Below are positions 49,301 through 62,460 of a stretch of 64,000 nucleotides of DNA, one piece after another; positions within the stretch are counted from its first letter, which is position 1; each line of letters opens with the position of its first letter. This DNA comes from Casuarius casuarius (Eukaryota; Chordata; Aves; Casuariiformes; Casuariidae). The translations under genes and the position numbers were made by a program. The notes under the pieces are model-generated. The model made no database searches. It saw nothing but the letters and a program-made list of their open reading frames with translations, and was not told the origin of the DNA. The stretch covers positions 8,514,677 through 8,578,676 of the forward strand of contig PTFA01000009.1 in NCBI GenBank assembly GCA_003342895.1. The letters are read 5' to 3'.

Positions 49301-52264
49301 AGATTTGAGAGAGATCCTTCTACAGTATGTACTATATGTTATCTACTTCATATATCATAACAACAACATGGTCATGCTGCTTCCTGGAATTTTCAGTCAT
49401 GCATAACAAACCTGGTATCTTTTCTCAAGGAAAAGATTTCGTTTGAGTAGAAACTTAGGGACTGAGTCCCACAACAGGGCCTCATACACAGACTGCGTAT
49501 GGGCCTGATACCTTCAATTCACTGAAAGCTGAGATCATCGGAATGAGCATGATATTTATGCCACAGAATTAACATCCTAAAATATAATACATCAAAAAAT
49601 TCAATTGCAATTATAAATTAAAAATAGTTTCTGCTTGTAATACTTAAAGTGAAACAAAGGTTTTTAATAAGGAAAAAGTAAAAGCAGGGAGAATAACTGG
49701 CTAATATTTTCTTTCTCTGTAGTACTTGATTTTACAGTAGCCCACAATAAAAAATAATTGCTGAAATTACACCTTTTCAACACTTTTTCAAAACTGTGTA
49801 ATTAAAAATAATGAGGGCATATCAAGGGAGAATGGTTTTTCTTGCAATTTACTATTACGAATTTGTCAGCACACTATAGATCACAGGATTCTGAGACAGA
49901 AGCTGCCTATATTGAATATTCATTTGCACAAATGCTACAAAACGATACTCAACCTATTCCATGGGTCTAGGCACACCTTTTCTTTGCAAATGGATGGTTC
50001 ACTCCAAGGCTATCTCTCTGCAATTGCTTGTTGCAATTTCCCTTTGCTGGATATGACCAAGTCCATACCAGAGTTGGTGAAATAGATTGTATGAACACTG
50101 TTTATCCATTTCAGTGCAGATTTGATTATCTCAGCTTAAAATGTCAATAAAAGCCATTCAAAATAAGGAAACTGATGATACGCTGACGAGAGAAGGGCAT
50201 TCAGTTGTTTCCTCCCACTGATGATCTCCTATTTAGCTAGTGGGCATTACGTGTCTACATACCCTTGTGGGTCAGACAAACATCTTAATGATCCTAGTTA
50301 CGGTGTGCAAAAAAGTATTTTTAAAATCCTCTGGCACCCTTGTTTATGGGAAGTGCTGAATATCAAAAATGGGCAGAGTTAAAAGTGAAAACTCATTCTG
50401 CCCAGGGTTAATTTATGTTATACCTCAGTTTGTCTGCCAAACCAAGGAATCTGAAATTCAGATTAGGGTAAGGTGGTATTAGGTTCTGAACCAGGCCTGA
50501 AGCAATGTGGGACATCGCAATTTGGAGCAGAGAAAAAGCTGATCTGCAGTTTTTTCTCTGTGTCACAGCAGCAGCAGCCACATCTCTTTACCAGAAGCTA
50601 TAAGGTTACTATATCCTGGGATACAACTTTGCCACGTGAGAAAGACTGTTCTCATAGTTCTTGCATCTGCTTTGGAAGTGGAAAAAACACCAGTGGATTT
50701 TATTCTGATAGTATTTTGTGATCTGATTCACAATCTGATATTTCATTTGCACTGAAAATACAGCAGGCATGTTTGCAAGACAGAGGTCTTTGACTCCATC
50801 AAAATACAATTATTGTGGTTAAATCTATAAATCCTGTTTGGATCATATTGCATATATATGCAAATGATCAAAAGTTGCAAAAATAAATTGTGAAAATTTA
50901 ATTAAGTTAAAAAGCAACCCCAAAAGTGTATAAAACATGTATTCTTTCTTCCTTCCCTTCTTCGCATGTTTGTTCACTTAGATTTTTGAATATCTTTCAT
51001 TTATAAGTTTTGCTTTAATAACAGATTTGCAGTCAAACAATCTTTTCTGATCAGTAAAAATCTTTCTTAAGAAGTACCATTAGGTTCCTCTTTAAAGTAA
51101 TTCTTATACTGAATAAAGATTTTTTATTACATAGTAGAGTACAGTTCTTTCTCAAAAGCTACAAAAAGTTTTAGAAATACCTCTTTCTAATTTCAACCAC
51201 ACGGCTTAATTAGCTCACACAGATTATATCTAACACTGATTATTTATGCAACCTGTATTGATAAGACAGTTAGGCAGCTGCATAACAAATAACCTCATAA
51301 CTAATGTTGGGGAGACCGACTTTCCAGAGCAGTAAATCATCATACAATTGCATTTGTGCACTTGGAAAAGCATGTCCTATTATGTATGGCTTATATCTAT
51401 ATAGAAATCTCCAGCTGGTGTAATTTCAGCTTTCAGGGTGAAAAATTTCACTATGTATTGAATAAATGGTAGTTCTTTAAAATTATCAACAGATATTCCT
51501 ACCCACTAACAATGTAAAAACTAAGTGAGCGTCTGCTAGTATGGATGTAATAGGAAAATACAAATGGATTCACACGATATTCATGAGCTCAAAATTTACT
51601 CACAGGCCAAATCTTCAGAAATCCTATTAAGGGTAGCACCTTGAGATGTCATGATTAATCCACAGTAGTCCTTCAGGAAATCTTTGTGTAGTCACTTCGA
51701 ATGCCTCAGTAATTAATTCCTCAATGTCATTTGGCTTGGCTCAGGAATATAATTTAAGATATAGTGGAAATAACTACATTGAGGAAGACATATGACAATG
51801 AAGGCTCATTTATGCCTTTTACTTTACACATAATTCTATATTTTGATTTTTATTAAAACAGTATTCAGTTTTGGAACTCTATTACACAATTACATACATG
51901 GAAATAGAAATAATTTCTTTTGGATTTTTTTCATGTGAAAAAGAAAAATCTGACATTGGGTTAACATGGAAAAATTGTCCATTATACATCTCTCTGGGTG
52001 GGACAAAGGGCTAAGTTATTAGGTCCACGAGATAATTTGCCTCTAATCACAAATATGGAACAGAGAGAAATCTTAGAATAGTTCTTTTTATTTTTTTTTT
52101 AATTCATGATTCTTTAACCTAAAAAATTCTACTTGCTCTAGAGTATTTGCACAGAAGCAAATAAACCAGATCATATAATACCCATTATAGTCCACATATA
52201 AAAACTGGCAAATTATTGTGTTGATGTTGACTGGCAGTTTTTTTGATAGAGCTTTGATGTCATC
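46321..52264. other. noncoding DNA, no gene recognised
   Basis: AT-rich unique-looking sequence containing moderately GC-richer pieces at 47,600-47,900 and 48,700-49,000. Two overlapping same-strand frames of about 60 codons and an 82-codon antisense frame lie at 48,700-49,000 and look incidental. At 49,117-49,200 a cctcattttaca...ggggaaaactcacagtgagg phrase weakly resembles a reverse-oriented MIR, too diverged to call. Confidence 0.65.
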
Positions 52265-52400
52265 ATCTCATACATTTCTACATCCATATATCTGTGTGCC
52301 TAGTACATCTCCAGATCTCTGTTCATTAAAACTCTCCAAATTCAGATCACTCCTGAAAACTTTCTACTTCCGTGTATCACTTAACCCTTCTTGGACTGAA
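52265..52400 (+). mobile_element. possible L2-type LINE 3'-region scrap
   Basis: The phrase ctctccaaattcagatcactcctgaaaac then tttctacttccgtgtatcac, in that order, is like the L2-type wording 'ctcaaatccctcctcaaaactcacctcttccgtgaagcc'. No coding remnant and no terminus can be seen. The match is from memory and diverged. Confidence 0.35.
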
Positions 52401-52799
52401 CTAGGGAAATGCTGTGACTGTGGCAGTGAAATGATGGGCAATTCCTGTCGAAGAGTGTCATTGAAACAAGCCTGTGACAGGGTCAGTTAAGAAGGCTATT
52501 TGGAGCCTGCTCTAGTTGGAATTAGTCAAATAGATAACAGACAGAAGATGAATGATTGATGACTTTTAGTTCTCGTTGCAATTTCTGTGTTCCTGTTTTA
52601 TACAACATGGACTAATGATTTGAAAATTTTCTGTTTAGTATTCTTCTGCGAATGTTTTTAGGTCCACTCAGTCTTGCTGGAACATGTTAGATTTTACAAA
52701 TCTTCATCTAATCTCACTGAATTCGAGTAGATGCCTGCCTTGATTCCTAGTTCAATCTGTTTTGCTGACAAATCACTGCTATGACTGCCAAACCAGAAC

Positions 52800-53120
52800 T
52801 GCCATGTGCGCACCTCAGTCTGCCCGGCTGCCTCTTCCCTGAACCTGAAGACTTTCCTAGGCCTTCATTCAGGCTTCTGGAGGATCTTCTCACACTCCAG
52901 ACCTAAGGACAGTGGGGTCCTTTGGGGGACCTGACTGCTAAGACCCCTCCAAAGCCAACAACCTTAAGTGACACAGTCCTCCTGGGGAATTGCTAAGGGC
53001 TGTAGCACAGGGAGAGCCCCAAGCCGGACCAGAGCTGCCCGGCTCTGCCATGAAAGTTCTGGAGGTTCATCTCTACCTCCCAACTTTGGATGAGGGACCT
53101 GGGAGTCTTGAGAAAAGGGA
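52800..53120. other. GC-richer patch, unknown
   Basis: GC-richer than both flanks, with occasional CpG (gtgcgcac, gcccggc, agccggacc) but too few to be a CpG island. Two frames of 65 and 66 codons lie on opposite strands at 52,990-53,193. It may be an LTR or other repeat I cannot name, or a regulatory element. Confidence 0.3.
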
Positions 53121-53782
53121 CAGTGTCAAGGCACCTGGATCTCTGAAACTTGAAAAGATCAATTTCATGCAAAATCATAAAATATAAAAGCACAAAAGTA
53201 GCAAAATAAAATCTGTACCTGAAGTAGATGCCTGACTACAAAAAAAGAAAAACATCAAGCGCTACATAAAAGCATCTAGGGTTTTGCTATTAATTTAACA
53301 TGGAACTTGAGATTTTGTGCAGATCTTTGGGGAGATATGTCATCTTTTAGGAAAATCTATTAAAGTTTTCTTAGCTATTTACCACAAGCTTGAAGTATTT
53401 GTTTGCCTATGTCTTTTATATGCTATCAAACACGTATCTAGTCAAACACATACTGCAAGTCTGAACATCTCAAAGCCATCCACAGGCTTGAGTTATCCAC
53501 ATTTTACCACATTTAAAAGTCAAGTTGGACATTCAAGTCTTCTAGATCACATTTTAATCTTTTAATGTCGTGGATCTAGACTGCAATGTCTTAGGAGGTG
53601 AAGCATTTAACATATAAACTTTATTTAGACTTAAAATACTACTTGTAGAACTTTAATCAGTATCATGCATATAACAAGAGAATACTCGCATAAAATAAGA
53701 CTATGATATAAAAATAGGCAAGTAAAACAACTGCTATGCATAGGACCTGGAGTTTTAAATAGCAATATAGTTGAAACTCATA
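53121..53782. other. noncoding DNA, nothing recognised
   Basis: AT-rich unique-looking sequence. An 82-codon plus frame at 53,317-53,565 has no recognised domain. Confidence 0.7.
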
Positions 53783-53935
53783 GTGTGTATGTATGTGCAC
53801 ACACTACATACACATATATGTAATATACAGAATTATGTATGCAGTATATGTACAGATATACATAAAATGTGCATAAATATGCAAACTAAACATATTTATG
53901 TATTTGTACATGAGTGTATGTGGGTGTATGTAAGG
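53783..53935. repeat. degenerate TG/CA/TA microsatellite
   Basis: The first 22 bases (53,783-53,804) alternate purine and pyrimidine without exception, and tatg/catg/catac variants continue to about 53,935. Such alternation is compatible with Z-DNA formation under supercoiling. The 64-codon open frame through it is an artefact of the repeat. Confidence 0.8.
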
Positions 53936-56900
53936 GAAGAAAAAGAAGACAGTGATCTAGAGTAGAACTGATTAGTAAACTTTGTTTCTAACAGGAATAA
54001 AAGAGAGCAAAGAGTGTATGAGACTTGCTAGTTGCTCAAACACAGAAACCAGCGGTGCAGCCTTGTGTGATCTAATCCTCCTGGTGTGAGAGCTGCAAGG
54101 AGAAAAATCAGCTGGTTCAGAACATTGCTAAACGGGCCTGAAGCCGCAGACTGAAGCTCTGGCCAAAGGTGTTGTGTGCTCTGCTTTAAAAATGACTAGT
54201 TGGGGCTGCCATGCTGTGGCACTTTGTGGTATGGTTTGGGGTTTCCTTATGGCGGCATACGTTCCTTCTTGTTTTAATATAAAGTTATTTTTAAAATGTT
54301 GATTTATCAGTGAACATAAAGATATAAAAGAAAATATGTAAAAGTAAACAGAAAAGGGCAAAAACCAAACATTTATTACACACATATTCCTATTCCAGAT
54401 ACAGCAACAGCTTTTTAGTGCACTTCATTTCTGAAGTGCAAATCCCAGTTTTCTTACTCAAAATCTGTCTTCAGATGTGTTTTAAGATGATTTTATGAGC
54501 AGATAAATTTTCAAGAACTGTGATAGCCTGATCCATGCAACACTTCCATGCTTGATTTACTTCTGCTTCATTTATAAATTTAGCAGTAAGCATAGGCTTA
54601 TGCTCATCATCAGATCAGAAAATAAAAAATCTAGCTTCACTAGGCAGGAAAGACCTCTGCTGTAAGAATTCGTATTTTATCAATGATTTCAGTACTTGTT
54701 CCAATACTGTTGCCATTTTTGCTGAAACAGTTCTACTGTGCTGAGCTCATTGCACATGAGCTGTAAAAACCCACGGCACCCCTTATTATTGTGTAAAAAG
54801 AAATTTAAATAAATGACCGCATTGTTTATTTTTTTTGTGAGACACTTTCACCGTTTCTAAACTCAGATTTCCTGTTGTGTCCTACATTAACGAAATTCTC
54901 CTTAATGTAGGAAAAATGTAACAGAGATGGCTAACCAATATGACTACCATTCCTTGACTAAACAAATATATTGCATGGGTCACCAGCCACTTGAAGCCAC
55001 ACGGGTACTCAATGGCTAGGTCTATATTTGAAAAAGAACAAGAACAGGTGCAATTTGAACTGAAAGGAGAATTTCCTCTGACGTGACAAGTCACCTATCA
55101 CTGGTTTCAATAAAAGCAGTGGAAAGACTGAGGGAGTCAAATGCTGACATTGCTGACTTTGCAAACAGACTATATCCATGTTCATTTGTTTTTCCCCCAG
55201 ACTTTTATCATATTTTAAAATTTATCTATTTCTACTCTGATTGATTTTTCATAGTAGTGACAGCTGAATTAATGTTGATGTGTGGGTCATCTGATGTATC
55301 AGAGGACGAATTTTGCCTGTTAGACATGGCTCAGAGGAGACAGTGCAAGTCTAAATGTCTCAGGTTTGGCAGTTTACAAATCAATTATTTGTTAGATAGC
55401 CAACTGCCTCACCAACTGGGAAACAGATTATATCAGATTACTGTACTTTTAATTAGCTGATTGTGACAGGCAAGGTTTGAAGAGGAAAAAAAATCAATTG
55501 GAAACTGCCAAACTTGGTCAGTCAAGTACACAGTGCCATTACTGAATTTTACACATTGTTCTGAAGCAAAACTTGATCTCCTGGGCTCCATGCAGGGACC
55601 AGCCTCACATGAGTGATCCATCTTAGAGCCACAGGTTACTCTGGAGCAAGTATTTCCAAACATTTGTTATAATTAGCCTCTGACAAGATCTATCACAAAA
55701 CAGAATCTCGGCAGAGAAGCAGGGAGGAAGGAGAAATGATGCATGAGCTGTACCCAGAGTAATACAGTGGAGCAATAAATGCTTCCATATATGTGAAATG
55801 TTTGTGGGTGGGGAGAAATATTTATTTTGTATGTGTGTGGGGGTGTATAGGAATGCACTGTGTATAAAGGAATGCATTTTGGCTGACAGGTATTAGAGAT
55901 TTTTTTTTCACCTGTTCAAGGGACTGAAGTGCTTCAAAACTGAGTCACTATTTGCTTTTCTCATTGGCTTTATAACAAATTCTAGCAACTCAGAATATCC
56001 TGTCCTGTAAAGCAAGATTTATGGCATGCTGTCTTAGAACCTAATTCTCTTACGCCTTCACCTCACACAGTTATTTGCTCTGTAAACTACATATACAATG
56101 GCCTTACATCAGGCCAGCCCCACATTGCACAAGCAAAGGGGAGTCAAGGTTAGCAGCTCAGCTAAATTATTGTGTAAAATCCCATCAGAGGACACAAGGC
56201 AAGTTTCTATATTTTTGCAGGAGTACAGAAAGGAGTGTGTATGTCTCCTCCAGCTGGCCAATGGCACATTCAATTTTTGGAAGTCTTGTTGAGCTTTGGA
56301 TTGTGCATGGGCACATTTTCCCAAAATTTGTCCATAAACTGACAGACCACAGAAATACTCCTGTAAGTGCTTCATCTGCCTTCACTGCCCCTCATTTCAG
56401 AGCCTGATATGCAAGCATCTCTGTAGCAAGCAATAAAGAAACTTCTAATGTAAATCAATGCTTTTGTGTCATCCTCATACAGATATCGGGGTGACGAGGA
56501 CCTGGCAAATTCCTTTAGTTTCTCATCTGGCTTGATTTTGCAAGAAGAAAACATTCAGCATCAGTTTAACAAAATAGTTATCGATGTCTAATGTTAATTA
56601 TATGATCCATCCCAAGGACTGGAGTGTTGATTCGCGTTAAATATATCCTTCAGAAAACTGTTGGATTAGAATCACAGTGCTCAGTACTTTGCAAGATCAA
56701 GCCATCTCTGGTTAATTACTTAAGTATCTTTTATATTTTCAGCTTTAAAATCTATTTCACTGTAGAAAGACAGCGAAAACAGCTAGCTCTTGCTTATTCT
56801 GATATATTAACATACCACAGCTTTAATGTTCCATTTGCTAAACTTTGAGTCCATTTCCACACATTGGTGTATGTTTTTATATATGCTTTTCTTTTATTCT

Positions 56901-59900
56901 GTTTGTTACTTAAAAGAAAGATTCTTGCCTTGGGAATACAGAAAAGGCATATTATACTCATATGATGAATAAAAAGGCCAGATGTCACTTTCGTGGAATT
57001 TGTCAACAGTGCTTGATATTTGGCATCCAGGAGCTCCATGTGGGGGCTCTCTTTTGTCTAGTCTTTCTTTGCGTTTCATTGATTAGGTGGGTGCAGAAGC
57101 AGAACTTCTTTGTCACTTCACTAGAAGCTGTCTGGATCGCTACAAAGTGTATCATAAATCAATTCTACTCAGAGGACTGCTTGCAACAAAGTCAATAACA
57201 GAGCAGGAAAGCACACAGGCTATCAGAGGAGCCAGAAGGAAAGAAGGAAAAAAACCTCAGTACTCTTCTTTAAAAAAAAAAAAGCTGCAGCCAAGTTTTG
57301 TCAAATATACAGTACAAGGCCACATTCCATGCTTTCTTCTGCACCATCTTTTCTATCTATCATTGAACAGAACAAACACAAATGTGAATCCATCTTAGAG
57401 GACATATACACTAAGATACATACTAAAGCAAGGATTTCTTGTGAGCAGAGGTTACCCTTCAAAGCTAATTTTCCGATTTCACTCGACTCTCCCCAAACCT
57501 GCAAAATTTATAACTAGGTTTTATATTTCGTAAAATTTCAGGTTTCTCTTTACTTATTGAAGCCATCATTTTTTCACTAAATATTTCCTTATTTATGGAC
57601 AGATGCCAAACTGATTCCTACAGTACTACTTTACATACTACAGCTAGAATAAAATCATATTCGTAGAAGGCCTACTTTAGGCAATAACATGATATATTCT
57701 ATTAATATTGTTTCTGTCCCTACCATCTATTACACTTGGTATTCTTCTACTTAGAGTGGCCTGATCATAGAAAACGATTCTGACATCCATTATCCCGAGC
57801 AGATACAGTGATGGAGAGGAAGAATAAGATAAACTAAAAGAAGTATGTCCAACTAGACAATGTACTATTAAAGTCATTGCCAAGGACTATTTGTCCCTAA
57901 ATAGCCTGTACTAAAACAATGGAATATACTATTTCTTAAGTAATACTTCTTAAACGAAGTATTTTATACTCCAGAGAAACTCTTGATTTAGACACTAATA
58001 ATGTCCCTCTAGTTCAGACATGTACTAAAATCATTAGAGTAATTTGCCAATCTGCGTGAAATAGCTAAAAATATACTTCTGGGGTCAACACAGATTTAAA
58101 TTTTCTTTGTTATCATAATGAATATGAACAGTCTGTGTCTCCTACTCTGAAGTGACTTATTTTGTGATTTTATTTTTTAATAGAATAGAAAGGTTTTTTT
58201 TTTCAGAAGAAGCTTGATGTCTCAGTTCTCTGGTCCCTTTGTTTGAGAGTTTAAGGATTTGTAGGCAATTCCCCTGAGTCATTAGCCTTAAGGCAAAAAT
58301 GAAAGTTAAAGTTTAGTTTATTTGCAGATGAAATAAAACTTTACTTATTTATTCTGGAAAATAATGAGCAGGACTAGATACCAGCTACTGAGCAAAGACG
58401 ATCATAAACTAACTCTTCATCACTGGTCAGAAATTGTACATTTCAGGTTTTGTTTTGATCTTTGTTTTTGCTTATTAGCTATTACCTCTGGATAGTCATA
58501 CTTACCCCTCCCTACTTGATTACCAAGTCTAAACTTACTTCCAAAAGTGGCTAGATACCAACAGAGCCTAATATCACTAGTGATACTTTACTGGTAGAAG
58601 CAAAAAAAGAAGTTAGGAATATGAGGGTACAACCATTCTCTCCTGGAGCAGCAAAGGGAAGAGAATTTGCTTTTCACTCTCTGTAGGGAGTTCTTCTTTC
58701 CATCTCCCAACATGGCCTGGAGGGAATTTAATTTTTTGCCTTACAAGCAGAGCTCTTTGGAGATTGATTTTTTCCCTTGCACAATTCTACCAATTCTGGC
58801 TATAAGAATTAGCTCTGGAGTTTGATAACTGCCCCAAAGTAGTTCTGACCTGTTACATGAAAGACGTTTTTTAGTACTTTGACTTCTGGAAAAAATAAGG
58901 AAGGACAGAGACAGGCTGTTGCTTTTAGCTCTCCCTCTCTCATCTCTCTTTCCTGAAAACAGGAATTCAGCTTCTTATTAAAAATGGACACTGGAAAACC
59001 ACTGAAAAGTGGTTTTTTTTCTACACTGAAGGGGAAAGCCTGAACAAAAGATTATTCCATCCCTTTGGCCTCAGTTGCATGGTACTCAGCAACATTTGTT
59101 CTTTTCCAAACACTCTTCTTTCTCATCTTACTGCTTATGTGTGATGAAGAAAACATGAATTCTGAATGCTGCAATTAGCATTCAATAGATAGGTTTAAAT
59201 GCTCTAAATGCTACTTAAATTCACAGAGGAAAACTTTTTTCCTGCTGGTGGGAAAAAAGCCATTGAAATAAAGTAAAATCAGTTTTTAAAGAATTATATC
59301 TCTTGAATTGCTACTGGGGTTTGAATCTTACTGATTCTGTTATTAGAACTCAAGCTAAAATCCCTCAAAGCCAAAGAGGACTCTTTTTTAATTGTTTCAG
59401 CTAAAAATGGATGCCCCACATAAGATACTACATCTGATGTTGACCAACGAAGAGAATCATGCAGAAACACGCAGACATCCAGCATGGATTAAAAATTTCC
59501 CTGACTTCACTTTAAATATGTAGCTCATAAGATAGCCAAGATCATCAAGAGATTCTACTAAGCTACAGAATTGAATTAATTTCTACAAATGTGTAACTCT
59601 TTCTGAATTTATTATGAATTAGGAAATTTCTTCTGAGAGCTCATTTTATCAGTGTGCCTTTGAATGCATCCTAGGGTATCAAGGAAATTCTGAATGGAAA
59701 AAGGGCTTGTATATGATGGATTTTTCTTTGTTTATTCTTATAGTTATCATCTATTCTGGATTTTTAATGACAAGTCTTGCAAGTAATGGAGCATTCATCA
59801 CATCACATGAGGCAAGGATATGTTATATAGTGAAAAATCTTGCAGAGCTTGCAAGTGTTTACCAAAACCCTGTAATTTGGTGGTCATTTCATACAGAAAA

Positions 59901-61411
59901 AACCTTTTTGAGACCTTTTCTTACAGTGAGACTTCTGGAAGAAAGCAAAGCTGTGATCCTATGACAGACATAGTCCTCTGCTGTATTTTTACAGCATGAC
60001 TGACAGATACACTGGAGACTGTGCAGGCCCATGGGCTGTTTAACACAGACAGAAGGTGAATACCAGCCAATTATGGACCTAAATGTGTACTCAGGAGAGT
60101 ATCTTTCCTGCAAAATGATTCTCAAAGCACCCATTGATGTTCATATTTAGAGACAGTAATGGTTTTAGTGGAAAAAAAAATCTTCTATCACCACAAGCAA
60201 TAGAGAGAAGCTTCAAGCCAATTAGAGAAAATGGACCACAGTGAGTCAACATTCAATAGCTCATGATTTAGAAAAGTATTCACCTTGAAACAATCAATAT
60301 GTGCATTACACATGGATATTTAACAGAATACCTCAGACATAGTTTAATTAACTATGCGAACAATTAACAGTGCTCGAGTGCAAAAGCTGAAAATTCTCTG
60401 CACAGCTTAAATTAAAATGCTGTCATTCTTCAGAAGTGAATGCTATGACATGACTGGCTCCACAGATTGTGAAGAGATCCTTACAGATGTCCAGGGGCTC
60501 CAGCTCTCATGATGTTTATTTATCAATCAGTGAAAAATGTCTATAGGAATAGGAATATAAAATAACAACTTAAACCTATTGGCTGTTGATGCATAGAAGC
60601 TTTTGATGCGTGCTGACCAGCAATTACAGTATTCCACTCATTTTCTGGAAGGCAAATGAGGTGCAAATTAAAGATATGAGTCTTTTGTGCTGCATACTAA
60701 GCTAACGGCTCTGTAGCCATTTCTGCAAAAAGAAACATCTGTTACATTATTCTCTGAAAACTACAATATCAAATTTTGTTTTCCAATTCTCTTTTAGACT
60801 TAGCCATATTTAGCCATATTTTGCTACCTCTCCTTTGTGCTTGGGTGCCCAAGTGAGGGAACGGGGTGTGGAAGAAGATGACTGCCCCAGGCCTGGTAGA
60901 TCACCTTTGGTGCCAGGGTGCTCACCTCACTGGAGTGAGCTGAGTAAACAGCACCACTGCTTTAACTTCTTTGCTGCACCCATCCACCTGTATGCGGCTT
61001 CACCCTTACGGCTTAAAGGTATGGCACTGATCTTCTTCATTAGCCATATGCTATTCAGGGATCATCCTGTAAGAAGGGAATTCTCAGGTAATTGGATTGG
61101 AGGCTGCTGTAAACTTTCAGGTTAATGTCACCAACTAACACTGACCTGAAAAAATCACTAACAATTGAATATTGTGGTTAAATGAATTCAGAATGATATG
61201 AGACAACAACCTAAGAAAAAGATTTAGAAAACTGGTTTGGGGCCATGGACTCTTACTCAGAAAATGTTGGGGGGAAATAAGGGAGGGAGACCTACAGAAA
61301 GACTGAGCAAGTAGTAGAATTTTTGTATGTTCTCTGTACTATTACAAAAAGCTCCAGGTGCAGGAAGTTTCCAGTCAGATCAACACCTCTAAAACAAACA
61401 TGGAAATATTA
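53936..61411. other. noncoding DNA, no gene recognised
   Basis: AT-rich and, by eye, more T-rich on the plus strand than the first two thirds of the window. Contents noted: 12 A at 57,272-57,283, an exact 10-bp duplication of tagccatatt at 60,801-60,820, and a GT-rich stretch at 55,800-55,850. Overlapping opposite-strand frames of 60-110 codons at 56,075-56,407 and 57,087-57,504 show no domain. A GC-richer stretch lies at 60,835-61,020 with no family recognised. Confidence 0.65.
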
Positions 61412-61607
61412 CCTTGCATCAGCGGTTTTCAATTTTTATTTTCATTTGAGAAGCCTTGATTATTTTCCTGGGGAGGTGCATACAGTAAATGTAAGTCTAC
61501 TGTCAGTAAGCTTGCTTTTACAAGTCAGCTTTTGTGGACGTTCTGCTACATAGTCAATTTAGCCTTCAGGGTCTGTGGATCAGAAGTTAAAAGCCCTGGC
61601 CTAGCAC
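61412..61607. mobile_element. probable non-autonomous hAT element
   Basis: The left end CAGCGGTTTTCAA (61,420-61,432) resembles the reverse complement of the right end, CAGGGCTTTTAAC, reading inward from 61,598. Ends of the type CAGGGGTTTTCAACC are known from Charlie-group hAT elements. The internal phrase 'gggtctgtggatcagaagtt' just before the right end also recalls 'gggtccgtggaccacaggtt' of that group. Flanks CCTTGCAT (61,412-61,419) and CCTAGCAC (61,600-61,607) agree at six of eight positions, the 8-bp duplication length of hAT; this needs one extra G at the right end. The element is about 180 bp with no transposase remnant, so it would have been mobilised in trans by an autonomous relative. 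Confidence 0.55.
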
Positions 61608-62254
61608 CCTTCTGAAAAATTGATTTGGTAAAGCTTGTCACTTTCAGAAATGAACCAGCTGGCCCAACTGTAAGGGTGCCTTTTGATATCACTACACTTC
61701 TCCATCTATTTAAATCCACAGTTACACTGGCTGGGCTCAGTCGATGGGACAGAATTCAAGCTGTAAAGTACCACTTGAGGTTGGGAAGGCTGTAATAAAG
61801 GAATCCCAACAGGCAATGATGGTTCTGTCACAAGGCAATTGCAGCATATCAAGGGGAGTGAATACAGCTAGTGAGAGCACAGACAGGGAAAATTAGAAAT
61901 TGTAAATCAAAAAAATATTCTCAGTCTCTCTAGTGCCCATGTAATTATTTTCATAGCAGCTGATCTATAGGAAAAACTGCTGCCCAAGCAACAGAGTCTT
62001 GGCTGTGATGCAATGGAGAGCCTGGCTCAATTTTCTTAACCTTTATCAACCACTTTTTGCATACTTAACTGCTTCTCTCTGTCTTCTGTGGATCAATCAA
62101 GTGCTGACATATGTACCGTGCAGGCAAGAATGGAAGGGGTCAGTCACTGTGGTATACAGTATTTTCTTTTATCTCCCTGGCTTCTGATCGAATTCTATGA
62201 AAAGGTATTTTCTACCAGAAATCACTTTCCTATGGTGATATCACTGCAAAAATA
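61608..62254. other. noncoding DNA, nothing recognised
   Basis: Unique-looking sequence with a pair of overlapping 60-codon plus frames at 61,999-62,273 that show no domain. Confidence 0.65.
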
Positions 62255-62326
62255 CACTTGGGGACCTGCCTAAGAGCACACCAGTAGCTAAATTACAATG
62301 GTGTGGATCCTATAAATTTGACTCAG
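62255..62326 (-). mobile_element. MIR-like SINE fragment, reverse orientation
   Basis: ACCTGCCTAAGAGCACACCA (62,264-62,283), then agctaaat, ggatcc and a final GACTC (62,320-62,324), follow the reverse complement of MIR ('acttgcccaaggtcacacagctagtaagtgg...gggattcgaacc...gactc') in the same order. MIR is an ancient tRNA-derived SINE mobilised by L2. The match is from memory with several mismatches and one shift. Confidence 0.45.
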
Positions 62327-62363
62327 CAAGACAAGTAAAAGAAAGTGAGATGCTCAGTCACGT

Positions 62364-62460
62364 GGATCTGGAGTCACTGGGTTCCAGTAATGTCCTGCCC
62401 TGGATATTGAATTTTGCAAGTGCCTTTCACTTCTAAATACGTGAAGGTGATATTAGTATG
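62364..62460 (+). mobile_element. MIR-like SINE fragment, forward orientation
   Basis: TCTGGAGTCACTGGGTTC (62,367-62,384) matches the MIR phrase 'tctggagccagactgcctgggttc' with a gap. It is followed by cctgccctgg, ttttgcaagtgcctttcacttct (compare 'ttgggcaagttacttaacctctct') and finally gatattagta (compare 'gataatagta'). The middle 'cctcagtttcctcatctgtaaa' part would be deleted. It faces away from the reverse MIR-like piece 40 bases upstream. Confidence 0.45.

Noticed and set aside
58573..58584. 12-bp palindrome ATCACTAGTGAT
   Set aside because: Palindromes of this length are expected more than ten times in 64 kb by chance.
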